64,000 bases of DNA from Siphonodentalium dalli. Taxonomy: Eukaryota; Mollusca; Scaphopoda; Gadilida; Siphonodentaliidae. Position numbers and translations under genes: made by a program. The notes under the pieces are model-generated. The model had not been told where the DNA came from. It made no database searches and saw only the letters and a program-made list of their open reading frames with translations. Location of the stretch: the NCBI GenBank assembly GCA_032622095.1, contig CP136065.1, forward strand, positions 97,405,343-97,469,342. The letters are read 5' to 3'. Below are positions 1 to 10,010 of this stretch, piece by piece (the stretch's first letter is position 1; every line of letters begins with the position of its first letter).

Positions 1-15
1 AGACATATCCTCATT

Positions 16-223
16 TTGTGACTGACGGGACATAATTTTGTGACTGACGGGACATTGTTGGAGAGGCTGCATAGGAAATCAGTAACAACCAAATGATCAA
101 TCCTGTTGTCATTATCATTATACCATCCAATGTAGAAGATAATAAAACAAAAGTCAGCAGGTTGTACATCAAATTTAACATGTGGCAGCATTTAGGTACT
201 GCAAATCGTGACTGACGGGACAT
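16..223 (+). repeat. Three direct copies of a GTGACTGACGGGACAT motif
   Basis: The 16-base motif GTGACTGACGGGACAT occurs at about 19-34, 40-55 and 208-223, always on the same strand. The first two copies are about 20 bases apart and the third is about 170 bases downstream. The window begins inside this block, so more copies may lie to the left. I do not recognise the family. It looks like the edge of a short tandem or dispersed repeat rather than coding sequence. Confidence 0.5.
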
Positions 224-544
224 TTACTCTAATGCTTGGCAAACATGTGTTTTTAAGTATGTATTCACGAGGATCACTCATAAGCTGCTTTTTATCTTTA
301 GAACAGCTGATTTACTATCAGAATTGTCAATGTTCAACATGGGAAGCCCAAATTATAAATTGTTATTATTTTTAGGTATTATTATGTGTTTTTGGTATAT
401 AAAATTACACAAAAAAAGGAAAAACTGGAATACTCATAACTATTTGATGGCTGCATTAATCTTTAAAAAATAAAAGGCGCATGAAAATTTGAGATTTACT
501 TTTTTAAACAACATGTTCCATGTATTGCATTCTTGCTTTTAAAT

Positions 545-1006
545 TTTTGTCAAAAATGGAACCTTTCTGTGGAATTGACCAATATAGACATACTTTGTTC
601 TTATACCAATCAGAAATATGGCATAAACAGTATGTTATTGTCAAATGTTTTTTCTTTGTTATGTAGACAAAAGCAAAACACGTTACACAACCTGGCTTTT
701 GTTTAGATCCGGATATGGTAAACATAAAGAGCGTTATTTGTTAATGTTTTCCTGATATGGAAATATAAAGAGCGTTTATATCATTAACCAATAGAATTGC
801 GCTGTGTTATGTAAACAGAAGCAAAACTTCTGTAACACGAGCAGGCTCTTGTTTACGTACACCATCGTACGTCTTGACGACAATATACTATTTACGCGCT
901 GATTATGTTTGGCATATGAACAAAACTATATCTATTTTAATATTCCTTCTGTTGATGGCGATTTGAACAAATATGAATATTTCTGCAACGAACGCCGCCC
1001 GTGCCT
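545..1006 (+). mobile_element. TTAA-flanked MITE, copy 1 (5' degraded)
   Basis: This copy matches the element at 58406-58878, including the shared blocks around AAACATAAAGAGCGTT and GAACAAATATGAATATTT. The right terminus is intact (GCCGCCCGTGCCT followed by TTAA at 1007-1010). The left terminal inverted repeat is missing or unrecognisable, with homology beginning near 545-580. No transposase is encoded. TTAA target duplications are characteristic of piggyBac-type transposases, but the terminal bases are not the usual CCC, so the superfamily is inferred only from the target site. Confidence 0.7.
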
Positions 1007-1110
1007 TTAAGAAAAGGTAGTTTCAAATGTTTAGTTCGCCTCGTGTATTATGGGTCTTTGTATCCGAATGAGGACAACTTCCTTTCAAATGCAAATGTAT
1101 CAGCGTTTAG

Positions 1111-1560
1111 TTTCAAATACAAATAGTGATATTATCATAGATGTGGATAACGATAACACCACCAAATCAACCACAAGATAAAAATAGGCACGAATAAGGT
1201 GCATGCAAGTAATAGTCACATTCACATATCAAGTCGGCTATACCGATAAGCAACGAGTTTCTGCATGCAAGATATCAGCATTGCTTCCATTAAGCACATG
1301 TTACGTGCTACATGTACATGTATAAGTTTTTGGCCAACCCTCTCCATTAACCGAGTAATGTGAACAACGAACAATGGCAAGTCTTATATACATATAATAG
1401 GTTCTGATCTAGCGGTCTTAGATTTCTGCCTGGATCACAAGGCCCCGTGATGAGACAATCCGGAGTATAAATTAACTTCCTACCCAATTCATATCCAACC
1501 GATTGACGTCGTGTCCGAAGAATCGAATACGATGTCCCCAACAAATAAGCAAATGAATTG
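1111..1560 (+). repeat. Dispersed repeat lying 3' of the MITE, copy A
   Basis: About 440 bp is clearly homologous to 7020-7452. Shared blocks include AACCACAAGATA, TTACGTGCTACATGTACA, GATTTCTGCCTGGAT, AAGGCCCCGTG and CATATCCAACCGATTGAC. Both copies lie a short way downstream of a TTAA MITE in the same orientation, so MITE and repeat may have been duplicated together. No coding potential is visible. The frames here are short and not conserved between copies. Confidence 0.75.
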
Positions 1561-1677
1561 AAGATTCAATGTGAAAAATCGATAAATGCTTTGTTGCTAA
1601 TATTTTTCTTGATAACCGACTTGCTGCTAATCCCCCTTTCAATTACCAAATTATGACAAATGAGTTTCAACTGCAAT
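1561..1677. other. Short unassigned spacer
   Basis: AT-rich spacer between repeat copy A and the (AAT)n microsatellite. I see no gene or repeat in it. Confidence 0.5.

Positions 1678-1724
<47 letters not shown>
1678..1724. repeat. (AAT)n microsatellite
   Basis: About 15 uninterrupted AAT/ATA/TAA trinucleotides. A simple repeat likely to be polymorphic between individuals. Confidence 0.97.
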
Positions 1725-1725
<1 letters not shown>

Positions 1726-1937
1726 TAGAGGTCAGATTCCATGGAATCAGATATACTTCCATGGTATCCCATTCCATGTGTGTGTTATGCGCTATGTGTT
1801 ATGTGTGTTTCTCTTCATGTGAATGCATATTGGTGCTTTGTGATCTGATGGTGGACTTGCATTGACATTTCTAAATCTAATATACATTTTGGGACTTACG
1901 TCTGTTTGTTTGTCTGTTAGCTATGGCCGGGAAAACT

Positions 1938-2271
1938 TCTGGACGGATTTTGACGAAATTGGATACATATGGATACTTTTGTCCAGGGAGTGTTTTGGAC
2001 GGGTCAAATCGTTACCCCCGACCTGACCTTGACCTTCAAAATGTCAATCCAAGGTCAAATCGGGTAAAACAGACGGATTTCCACGAAATTTGATACCTAG
2101 GGATAATTTTGTCCGGGGAGTGTTTTGGAAGGGTCAAATCGTGACCCCGATCTGACATTGACCTTCAAAATGGTCAGTTCAAGGTCAATTCAGGTAAAAC
2201 GGACGGATTTCGACGAATTCTGATACCTAGGGAACCTTTTGTCCGGGGAGTGTTTTGGACAGGTCAAACCG
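1938..2271 (+). repeat. ~124 bp tandem repeat, about 2.7 copies
   Basis: Three consecutive units begin near 1940, 2062 and 2187. Each runs through GGACGGATTT, a GATACCTAGGGA-like block, TTTTGTCCGGGGAGTGTTTT and GACCTTGACCTTCAAAATG. The preceding stretch at about 1897-1940 (GTCTGTTTGTTTGTCTGTTAG followed by ATGGCCGGGAAAAC) resembles the leader often seen before such repeats in invertebrate genomes. A diverged inverted fragment with the same CCTTGA/TCAAGGTCAA block lies near 21215-21265. Not coding. Confidence 0.85.
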
Positions 2272-2911
2272 TGACAATAGGTTACTTTTATAGTAGAGCG
2301 GACATACCTATAGTATATCGGTGAGCATATTCATGCATTTGCCTTGCTACCAGGGTTAAACCGTCCACTCTAAATCTTTAAAAAGTGTACTAATCTTGCG
2401 TTTAGATACTACTAATCCCATCCACTCGTTGAGAAGTTTTTATCTCAATATCTGATTTTCGGAGTAATTTTCCCCATTTGATTTTCGGTGGAATTTGCAA
2501 AATCTGAACCCACCCGACACAAACTCCCCGTTGAGCAGGTTGCTTTTATGGTAGAGCGGTCAAATTGTGTAGGCGTACCTACAGTATACCGGCGTACATG
2601 CTCCTGCATTAAACTCGCTCCTGCATTAGCCCGTTTGGATTTGGGGCTAAAAATCGGTTGGTGATAGACTACTTAAGTATACATATTTATGTTATATAGC
2701 GTTGTCACGAGTAAACCGTTGCATCTGAAAATTAGAAAGTCGCACTGTAGATGCGCCTGAACAATACCCACCAGATGAACTCGTCAAAAAAAAATTATCT
2801 CGATGTTTGAATTTTCCCCCTAAAGTCGCAACCCACCCTGACTCGCATTATCCGTTGGGCAGGTTACTTTTGAAGTATAGCAGTCAAACTTTTGGGACGT
2901 ACATACAGTAT
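2272..2911 (+). repeat. Degenerate ~265-320 bp tandem repeat
   Basis: The block AGGTTACTTTTATAGTAGAGCGG followed by GTACCTA(C/T)AGTATA(C/T)CGG recurs near 2278, 2540 and 2862. Between recurrences are shared blocks ending in ATTTTC and a CGTTGAGCAGGTT-like junction. The third unit runs straight into the left arm of the foldback element. No coding potential is visible. Confidence 0.65.
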
Positions 2912-4170
2912 GTCAACGGTGTCAGACCGGTTTTCCGAAGACCTATTACTACGAAGGCCCACAACTCCGAAGACCCGATTCTCCGACGGTTCACAACTCC
3001 GAAGACCCGATTCTCCGACGGCCCATAACTCCGAAGACCCGATTCTCCGACGGCCCATAACTCCGAAGATCCGATTCTCCGAAAGCCCATAACTCCGAAG
3101 GGCCGATTCTCCGAAGACCTATAACTCCGAAGACCTATAACTCCGAAGGCCCGATTCTCCGACGGCCCATAACTCCGAAGGTCCGATTCTCCGAAGATTT
3201 TGTTTTATCGGGGTGTTATCGTTTACTAAATAGTGTACAGTCCAGTGGCGAAGCCAAGGGGTCCCAAAATTCCCACTGCCCCCATTAAACCTCTACTTGC
3301 TATTTCAGACAATAAGGGCCCCTACCAAAACATGTCCAATGTCATGTAAACGCCCGGAAATCGTTCATGGGGCATCAAAATATTCAAACTTTTCCTACTG
3401 CCCCCTCCTAAATGGGAATCCTGGCCCGCCACTGACTATACACCAGATACTATAACGTTACGTTGGCCCATGAGATGCCAGAGTAAAATGTACAGGGGTG
3501 AACGGGGAAGAACCTGTCGCCCCTGCATGTGCATGTTAGGCTACTCTGACATTCTTGCAGCATTTCGTTATAATATACCCGGTGCACACCAGTGGCGGAG
3601 CCAGGGTTCCCGTTTAGGGTTGCACATTAATTAGCATATGTGGGGGATATATCATGCATATGATATGCCGAAAGCATATCACGAAGGCCTGATTTGGGGA
3701 GCGCAGACATGGGAGGGGTCCGGGGTCCGGGGGCTCCCCTGGGCAGGAACACTGTGAATATTTGAATGCCTAGGAGGGATTTCCTGACGTTTACATGACA
3801 TTTGACACGTTTTTTGGGGGCGGTCTTCCCTAGGGCCCCATTGACCCCGACACTGGACTGTACCTTATTTAATAAGCGATAAAACATGATCTTCGGAGAA
3901 TCGGACCTTCGGAGAATCGGCCCTTCGGAGTTATAGACCTTCGGAGTTATAGACCTTCGGAGTTATGGGCGTTCGGAGTTATAGGCCTTCGGAGTTATGG
4001 GCTTTCGGAGTTATGGGTCTTCGGAGTTATGGGATTTCGGAGAATCGGGACTTCGGAGTTATGGGCTTTCGGAGAATCGGGGCGTCGGAGAATCTGACCT
4101 TCGGAGAATCGGACCTTCGGAGTTATGGGTCTTCGGAAAAACGCTACGTAACCATGTCAACGTACCTGCT
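2912..4170. mobile_element. Foldback-like element with arms made of 16 bp subrepeats
   Basis: Two long arms are inverted relative to each other: about 2912-3247 (left) and 3851-4170 (right). Each is an array of alternating ~16 bp subunits, ACCCGATTCTCCGACG and GCCCATAACTCCGAAG on the left and their complements on the right. The match continues past the arrays on the inside (TTTTATCG...AGTCCAGTG against CACTGGACT...CGATAAAA) and on the outside near ATGTCAACG. The ~600 bp middle also shows an inverted relation, with AATGTCATGTAAACG on the left matching CGTTTACATGACATT on the right. Arms of short tandem subunits are the hallmark of Foldback/Galileo-type elements. No transposase frame is present, so this would be non-autonomous. 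Frames through the arms are repeat artefacts. Confidence 0.75.
3243..3434. mobile_element. Possible small MITE inside the foldback core
   Basis: This segment begins CAGTGGCGAAGCCAAGG and ends with the complement of CAGTGGCGGGCCAGGAT. That is a ~16 bp imperfect terminal inverted repeat of a type common in hAT-like and related MITEs. I could not find a convincing 8 bp target duplication. A further CAGTGGCGGAGCCAGGG motif lies near 3592, so the termini may instead be parts of a larger symmetric core. Confidence 0.35.
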
Positions 4171-5486
4171 ACGACATTATCTTGCTCTTTAATTAGCCGG
4201 CTTTGATTTGGCGGGGAAAATAGGTGCAATATTTCCGTACACCGTAACGCAGAAAGTCCTGGGAAAAAACATTTTTAAGCGGTATATTCGGGTCCGGATC
4301 ACTCGTCCAATTCGAAATATGCAATAAAACATTTAGAGCTCTGTATAAAAAAAAACCCTCGGTTTATTCATCCTGGTGTATAGTGTGTCCCTATAAGTTG
4401 TGTGACTATATGTTATCCTGTCTTGTGTATTGTCATGTGAATTGTACGGGAGTGACCCGACCCCTGCCTCGAAACTGGGTGACGGGATTAGCACATTGTC
4501 AATCCCGGCTCAAAATGCGAACTTTGAGGGCCCGTAATTTCGTTATTTTCCAATGGATTTTAAACTTTGAGGGACCAAATCTCCGACAATTTCCATCGGA
4601 TTAACGATCTGTTTTCAGTTTCGTAATCAGCTTGTATTGTAGATGTTATATTCCAAATTTCATCTGATTCTGAGACAAAAAAAAATTGGGACCTGGGACC
4701 ACCCCCTCCCCAGACCCACAATACTGAACCGAACCTGGCAGATTTTGGCGCACCACTTGCGCTCTTTATTCCGGTCACACCAGCGTGTGATACGGCTTTC
4801 AATGTCTGACACTTTCAGAGGAGTTGCGGTCGCAAGCAGATCAGCCCAAAAACGCGAATTTCCAGGACCAATAACTCTGGTGTTTCTTATCGGATTTAAA
4901 AATTTCGTTTTGCCGTATGATCAACTTCACTCATGGAATGCGCATACATTAATAAACTATTTTCGCTAAAAAAAAAAATCGAAAATTTTGCCCCCACCCC
5001 AATGTCAAAATAGAAGACCGACCCTGTCAAGTTTTCGTTTTCGCACTGAACTCACAACTACCAAGAGGACTGCGAAAACCGAATTCAGTTATCTACAATG
5101 ATGCGAAATAACAGCTGAGTACAACCAAATTGAGGTTTGCCTATTTATGGGCGGTAACTCTTCAGGGAAAGCGCGGACACAAGTTTTGATGCCCGTGGTC
5201 AGTAGGGCACATCGAGGTGTACATACGGTCCAATTTTCGATGCTCTGCTCCTTATAATTTCCGAGATAATAAAATGACATTTTTTCATATAAAGGGAGAT
5301 AACTCTGCGAAGAAAGCGCGGACGATATCCGCTATACGCTACCCGCATACAACCCATTTGCCCCAACATAAGAACCAAATTTTAGTTTGCTACTCCTCAT
5401 ACTTTCAGAGATTACGGAGTTACAAAATGGTTAAGTATAATAACGAAAATAATCCTTTTTTTTCTTTTTTCTCCGCCATTCTCTTC
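4171..5486. other. No gene or repeat recognised
   Basis: About 1.3 kb of AT-rich sequence. Frames of 60-126 codons occur on both strands with no recognisable domain, no consistent codon bias and no convincing splice context. I see no repeat homology elsewhere in the window apart from the GGAACCAAAT motif starting near 5490. Confidence 0.5.
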
Positions 5487-5545
5487 CCAGGGGAACCAAA
5501 TACCAACATAGAACCAAATAGTTTGGTCCCACACTATTTTTTTTT
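5487..5545. repeat. GGAACCAAAT / TTTGGTCC motif cluster
   Basis: GGGAACCAAAT, GAACCAAAT and an inverted TTTGGTCCC lie within 60 bases. The same half-site builds the palindromes at 6078-6205 and recurs within the 540 bp array at 45.4-47.1 kb. Confidence 0.5.
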
Positions 5546-6030
5546 AACCGATATCCGAATTCAAGGTTTGTTAGAACACGGTCACGTCCTAGTCTAAAAT
5601 TTAACAATATGTACACGCGTTTTTTGGGGGTTAAATTGACATGGGGAAGACTACATTAATCGTTATTACTTTGAAATGTCAAATGCTCACATGCCTGTAG
5701 ACATTTAGAGTCGTATTATGTAGGTTCTGATCATTTGATTGATGGCGGTGGTAACTCTAATTCTCATATCACAGATAAGTATGGCACAATAACTTTATTA
5801 TTATAATTCGACATCAGGAGATTTTCCAACCTTCGGGGTCTATTTTGTGAACCAACATAGTGTGATTTCAATTTTAAACGGTAATATATTACATGGTATA
5901 TTATATTATATTTACGAACTACTGGAACATTCAGAAAGACGCCTCAAACGTGCGTACAACCTACACATGGTGTCATGGGACAGTGTTTCCACAAGCACTT
6001 ACATTGTTTCCTAGTAGGCATTTGATGAAC

Positions 6031-6206
6031 CAAATTGTCTGTTGTGTTAATTTGGTTCTTTAATTTGGTTCTTCGAGGAACCAAACATGTTTGGTTCTTT
6101 ATTTTGGTTCTTCGCGAAGAACCAAAACGTGTTTGTTTACTTCTTCGTTTGGCTCCCCTACTGGAACACATTTTGGAACCAGTTTTGGTTCCCCGGGGAA
6201 CCAAAC
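6031..6206. repeat. Cluster of perfect palindromes built from TTGGTTC/GAACCAA half-sites
   Basis: Three perfect palindromes lie within 130 bases. They are 6078-6097 (GAACCAAACA plus its complement), 6102-6127 (13-base half TTTTGGTTCTTCG) and 6184-6205 (11-base half TTTGGTTCCCC). A fourth, imperfect one overlaps the first at about 6064-6084, and further single half-sites lie at 6031-6070. The centres differ (ACATGT, CGCG, CCGG), so this is not one sequence duplicated unchanged. Protein binding, hairpin formation or a TE remnant are all possible. Confidence 0.75.
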
Positions 6207-6355
6207 TTTCTCTGTGTCTATGCTGCTCCTCGTGGACAGGTACAGACAAATGTGGCTAGCATACTGACAAGATCTTTCAATACCCATGTATAACCAGGTA
6301 CCATTTTAACGCATGTGTGGTTCGAAGCAGACACAGTACGACCGACCTTGTTTAA

Positions 6356-6843
6356 AGGTACGGTTGGCCTTGGCGGTGGGTATGCTGTGAAAATATTTCC
6401 AACCGTCAAAAACCGCCACAAACGGAATGAACATCAAAATGTAGACAGACTTTGTCCGTATACAAATAAGAAATATCGCATAAACAGTATGTTATTGTCA
6501 TATGGTTGACCATTGTTATGTAAACAAAAGCATAACAAGTTACTTTTCTGATGTTTGTTTATATTATGATGGTAAACATAAAGAGCGTTCTTTGTGGGTG
6601 AATTCCTGATATGGAATTAATAAAGAGCGTTTATGCCATTTGTGTGTGATTAGTCACTAGCATTGTGCTGTCTTCTGTAACACAACCAGGCTAGGTAAAA
6701 TATAGTAGGTCTTTATGATAACATGCTGTTTACGCGATGGTCGTGGTATATATGAACGAAACTGTTTGCGTTTTACTGTTTTTTCTGTTTACGGTGATTG
6801 GAACAAATATGAATATTTTCGACAACTAAGGCCTCACGTGCCT
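6356..6843 (+). mobile_element. TTAA-flanked MITE, copy 2 (full length)
   Basis: A 488 bp element flanked by TTAA at 6352-6355 and 6844-6847. It begins AGGTACGG and ends CACGTGCCT. Internally it carries TAAACATAAAGAGCGTTC and GGAACAAATATGAATATTTT. It is near-identical in layout to the copy at 48689-49182 and more distant from those at 545-1006 and 58406-58878, which defines two subfamilies. It has no coding capacity. Confidence 0.85.
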
Positions 6844-7019
6844 TTAAGGTTACAACTTGGCCCGAAATTTTAACATCGTTCAATCCGACAATTGCACGTC
6901 GATCAATTCGGCCAAGCCACTGCTGTGTGAAACGAACATTAGACCAGCGCCTTGGCTGCGAACTCACCTCGATGCTTCAGTTCTATTAATATGTTGCTAG
7001 ATACCAAAACAAAATAAAT

Positions 7020-7452
7020 CAGTTTCAAATGCACAAGTGGTTATATTACCATTGCTACGGATAGCGACATAAAACCACCAAAATCAACCACAAGATATGA
7101 ATAGGTACGAATCAATGTGTATGCACGTAAGATTCACATTTTTTTATTGCCAAGTGTAGCTTATTTATGCACGAGATAACTCGATTCTGTTAAGTACATA
7201 TTACGTGCTACATGTACACGTGACAGTATTTAGCCAAACCTCCACATTAATGGAGCAACATCAACGACGAACGATGACAAGTCTTACGTACAGAGAAGAT
7301 CTAAGGGTCTTCGATTTCTGCCTGGATAACAAGGCCCCGTGCTGAGACAATCCAGCGTATAAATTAACTTCCGACCCAAGTCATATCCAACCGATTGACA
7401 TCGTGTCCGAGGAATCAAATAAGATCTCCCCAATAAATTAGCAAATGTATTG
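7020..7452 (+). repeat. Dispersed repeat lying 3' of the MITE, copy B
   Basis: Homologous to 1111-1560 with small indels throughout. It follows MITE copy 2 by about 170 bases, whereas copy A follows MITE copy 1 by about 100 bases. The spacer between MITE and repeat is not conserved, so either the duplication is old or both elements favour the same target. Confidence 0.75.
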
Positions 7453-8049
7453 AAGATATATTCGCTCGCGGTAAATAAGACGGGAGTTTGGTTTTGTCGC
7501 GTCCCTAGGGAAGTTGCTTAATAACTGCAAATATCACATTGTAGTTCCATCTAAAAAGAGTATCGATCGCCTGATGGCTATCAAAAACCGAAAGCTCTTT
7601 AGTTTTGGGCGCAGAGATTCTGTTCTTATTATGGTGTAATCCGTAAGAAACTGCGGGCCTCTGCTTCGGGATTAACGTAAAAGACTTCTCGCTCTTTCAA
7701 ACGGTCAATCGGCACTGTTTCCGCTAAAGTCGATACCACACGTGGGTAACTTCGCTGGATGTTGTCTGCTGTTCTCTGGAGGTGAGTTGACTTTATTTGT
7801 CTTGATTTAGTGATCATTTATATCGCTTTTTGTTAATGGTAACATCTGCTCTTTGGTCGCTGGTGTCTGCTTCGAATCCGATCAATATGCGTGAGTATTC
7901 CATGTTGATTTTCAATGCAAACATTAATTTAATCAGGAAATAGCGACAAACATTCCGTTAAGTACCCTAGACTTGAACCACCTGTATCATTGAACGTTAT
8001 GTGCCTAAAGACAACGATTAATAGCCAGTGATCATACTGGCTTTATTTA
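7453..8049. other. No gene or repeat recognised
   Basis: Only chance-length frames are present, for example a 62-codon minus-strand frame at 7629-7817. I see no repeat homology within the window and no RNA gene. Confidence 0.5.
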
Positions 8050-8290
8050 ACCTCAGTTTACGCTCTATATGGGCCTAAATGCGGGTTTTTAAAGAGTTCA
8101 ATATAAGACATTTTTTCATTGACACTACTTACCATATCACGCTCCTTATATAATGTGTTGTCACTGCGGTCCGCGCGATTCAACGGAATAACGAGTATAA
8201 GCTCACTATGAGCTTATTTCCGAATTTAAAAAGTGCTATACATTGTATATGAACCTATGTGAATAGGTCCAACATAAACATATATGCAGG
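8050..8290 (+). repeat. Dispersed repeat family P, copy 1
   Basis: The core at about 8138-8225 reads ACGCTC, then a TTTATAATGTG-like block, then CACTGCGGTCCGCG, then AACGGAATAAC, then a TCACTATGAGCTTATTTCC-like block. Related copies are near 12215-12310, 12855-12960, 14800-14870, 31183-31265 and 34195-34290. This copy is preceded by a TATGGGCCTAAATGCG-like block and followed by TATATGAACCTATGTGAATA, both shared with 12620-13045. No terminal repeats or target duplication could be defined. Confidence 0.6.
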
Positions 8291-8794
8291 AAGATAATTT
8301 GCAGCGCCAAATAATATTTGAGTCGATTATTACCTTAACGTCCGGTTGATCTACATTTATATGTAAATGTATGTCTATCAAAAACGACACGAATACTATT
8401 AGTAACAACATAATGTCATGTCACCTGGAGTGATCACTGTTTATATAACAAGCATCACACATGTACAGTACATGGGCCGTTGTTTTTTAAATGTCCACGG
8501 AAAACCACGTGTAGCTCATGAAATACATCAGACAAGGAAGTAATATGGCTTCACAGAAGATCATCATTCTGTTTCGTAGAGCTCAGATATATACATGTAC
8601 CAACATTAAATGAAGCATAGATGTGTCATAAATAATAACTGAATAGAAAGGACGCCACGAATCCCGCATTTTATAATGTATAGGGCATATCATCCACTTT
8701 TGGTATACCGATCATTGCAGCTATGAATGAGCGAAACTTTGTCCCAATCCCGTGTACAACTGACTCTCAATATTTTCTTCCAGTCACAAATCGA

Positions 8795-9497
8795 GGGGCA
8801 TCGGTGGCTCAGTCGATAAGGGGTACAACTCCAAGCCGTCTCGCCCCGCCGCCCAGCGCTGGCGATAAGGGTTCAAATTCACATGTTTCCATTGTCTGGT
8901 AGAGTTGCCAGTTACGCTGAAATGGTCACTGTCACCCCCTTTCGTTCAGTTGGGTACCCAGCTTTTTTTATTTTTCAGTTGGGTACCCAGCTTTTGTAAA
9001 ATATACATTTGGGTACCAGCTTTATGAACTCTCACACAGAGCGTGATTTAATTAATGATTGACGTCAGTTGATTGCGAAATGAACCTGTTAAATTTGTGA
9101 ATACTTTTTTATATATGAATTATGATGTATATTCGTCACGATGCTTGAAAATAATAGCGGAGAAAAATTGTATGCATATGCCATAGGTACTGCAGATCGA
9201 CTGCTTTCATAAAGTTGGGTACCAAAATTAAATTTTATAAAAGCAAACTGAAAGTTTTAAAAAGCTGGGTACCCAACTGAACGAAAGGGGGTGACAATGA
9301 CCATTCCAGAGCCAGTTACTCGCCAATGGCCGGTGGTTTGCCGCACATGGTCGACGAGTTTATCAGCCATTGAAATCACTGTTAGATTAGCCGTAAGTGT
9401 GTGTATTTCCCCACCACTAAAACTGGCAAATGTCGTGATATGGCCTCAGTTGCTGAAAGCGACATTAAAGCTCAATCAATCAATCAGTCAGTCAGTA
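8795..9497 (+). mobile_element. tRNA-derived SINE, interrupted by a MITE
   Basis: The head at 8795-8880 carries a pol III A-box-like TGGCTCAGTCGATA and a B-box-like GGGTTCAAATTC at tRNA-like spacing, so it is probably a tRNA-derived promoter region. The body resumes after the inserted MITE at 9320 and ends with GTTGCTGAAAGCGACATTAAA followed by CTCAATCAATCAATC. That layout is typical of invertebrate SINEs whose tail is borrowed from a LINE. Removing 8916-9310 plus one target copy restores a continuous SINE. The head has drifted from a functional tRNA. Confidence 0.7.
8916..9310. mobile_element. 395 bp MITE inserted in the SINE, 9 bp target duplication
   Basis: The terminal inverted repeats are about 50 bp. 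Left blocks CTGAAATGGTCACTGTCACC and CAGTTGGGTACCCAGCTTTT match the complement of the right end with very few differences. The flanks are GCCAGTTAC at 8907-8915 and 9311-9319, a perfect 9 bp direct repeat. Nine-base duplications with long TIRs fit Mutator-like (MULE) transposases, though an 8 bp reading would fit hAT. There is no internal coding sequence. GGGTACC is repeated several times near both ends. Confidence 0.85.
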
Positions 9498-9794
9498 AAA
9501 AATCAATTGGTACTGAATAGTTGGCTCTACACTTTGTTGTGTGTTGGAGAAACATAACTTGTCATGGACTCACGGACACAACCGACAAGGCATGCTATAT
9601 ATAAGGTGTCAAACATGAAATCTTATATGGAGAAACATCTTTTGTTTTCCAACAAAACAGACTCCTGATATGCGGATCAAGAAAGTAGGACCCCTCTGGT
9701 TATCTAATTGTTCATGTTATATATGTATTTCCACATTTTTATTACGAAGACCGGGCATCGAATGGACACATCGGACAAAATCGCGACACATACT

Positions 9795-10010
9795 TTCAAT
9801 TTCAACCGGGTAGATGATAGTGTGAGGGCAAACGTATCGATCGTGTATACTTTTTAGCTAGAAGCAAGCCAGTTTCTTTTAAAGGTACACAATCCGATTC
9901 GATGGTTCCCATATCAGATTCCAACAACAACAACAACATTTCTTCAAAAGACGCTTTAGTTATCAGAATCGATTTATTACCCAAAAATAATGCTATCCAC
10001 TGTCAACTCT
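9795..10010 (-). repeat. Dispersed repeat family R, 3' part (minus strand)
   Basis: Read on the minus strand, this carries a GGGTAATAAATCGATTCTGA-like block, then TAACTAAAGCG, then (TTG)n, then GAATCTGATATGGGAACCAT, then CGAATCGGATTG and GTACCTTT. The same order is seen in the plus-strand copies ending near 56620 and 59710. The 5' portion of the repeat is missing. Confidence 0.7.

Noticed and set aside
6072-6127. Heat-shock-element-like TTC/GAA dyads in the GGTTC palindromes
   Set aside because: TTCGCGAA fits one HSE dyad, but the units are not the regular 5-base alternation of three or more that HSF needs, and no gene start is nearby.
8795-8880. Functional tRNA gene
   Set aside because: A- and B-box-like motifs are present but the cloverleaf does not close and a SINE body and tail follow. 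It is a tRNA-derived SINE head.
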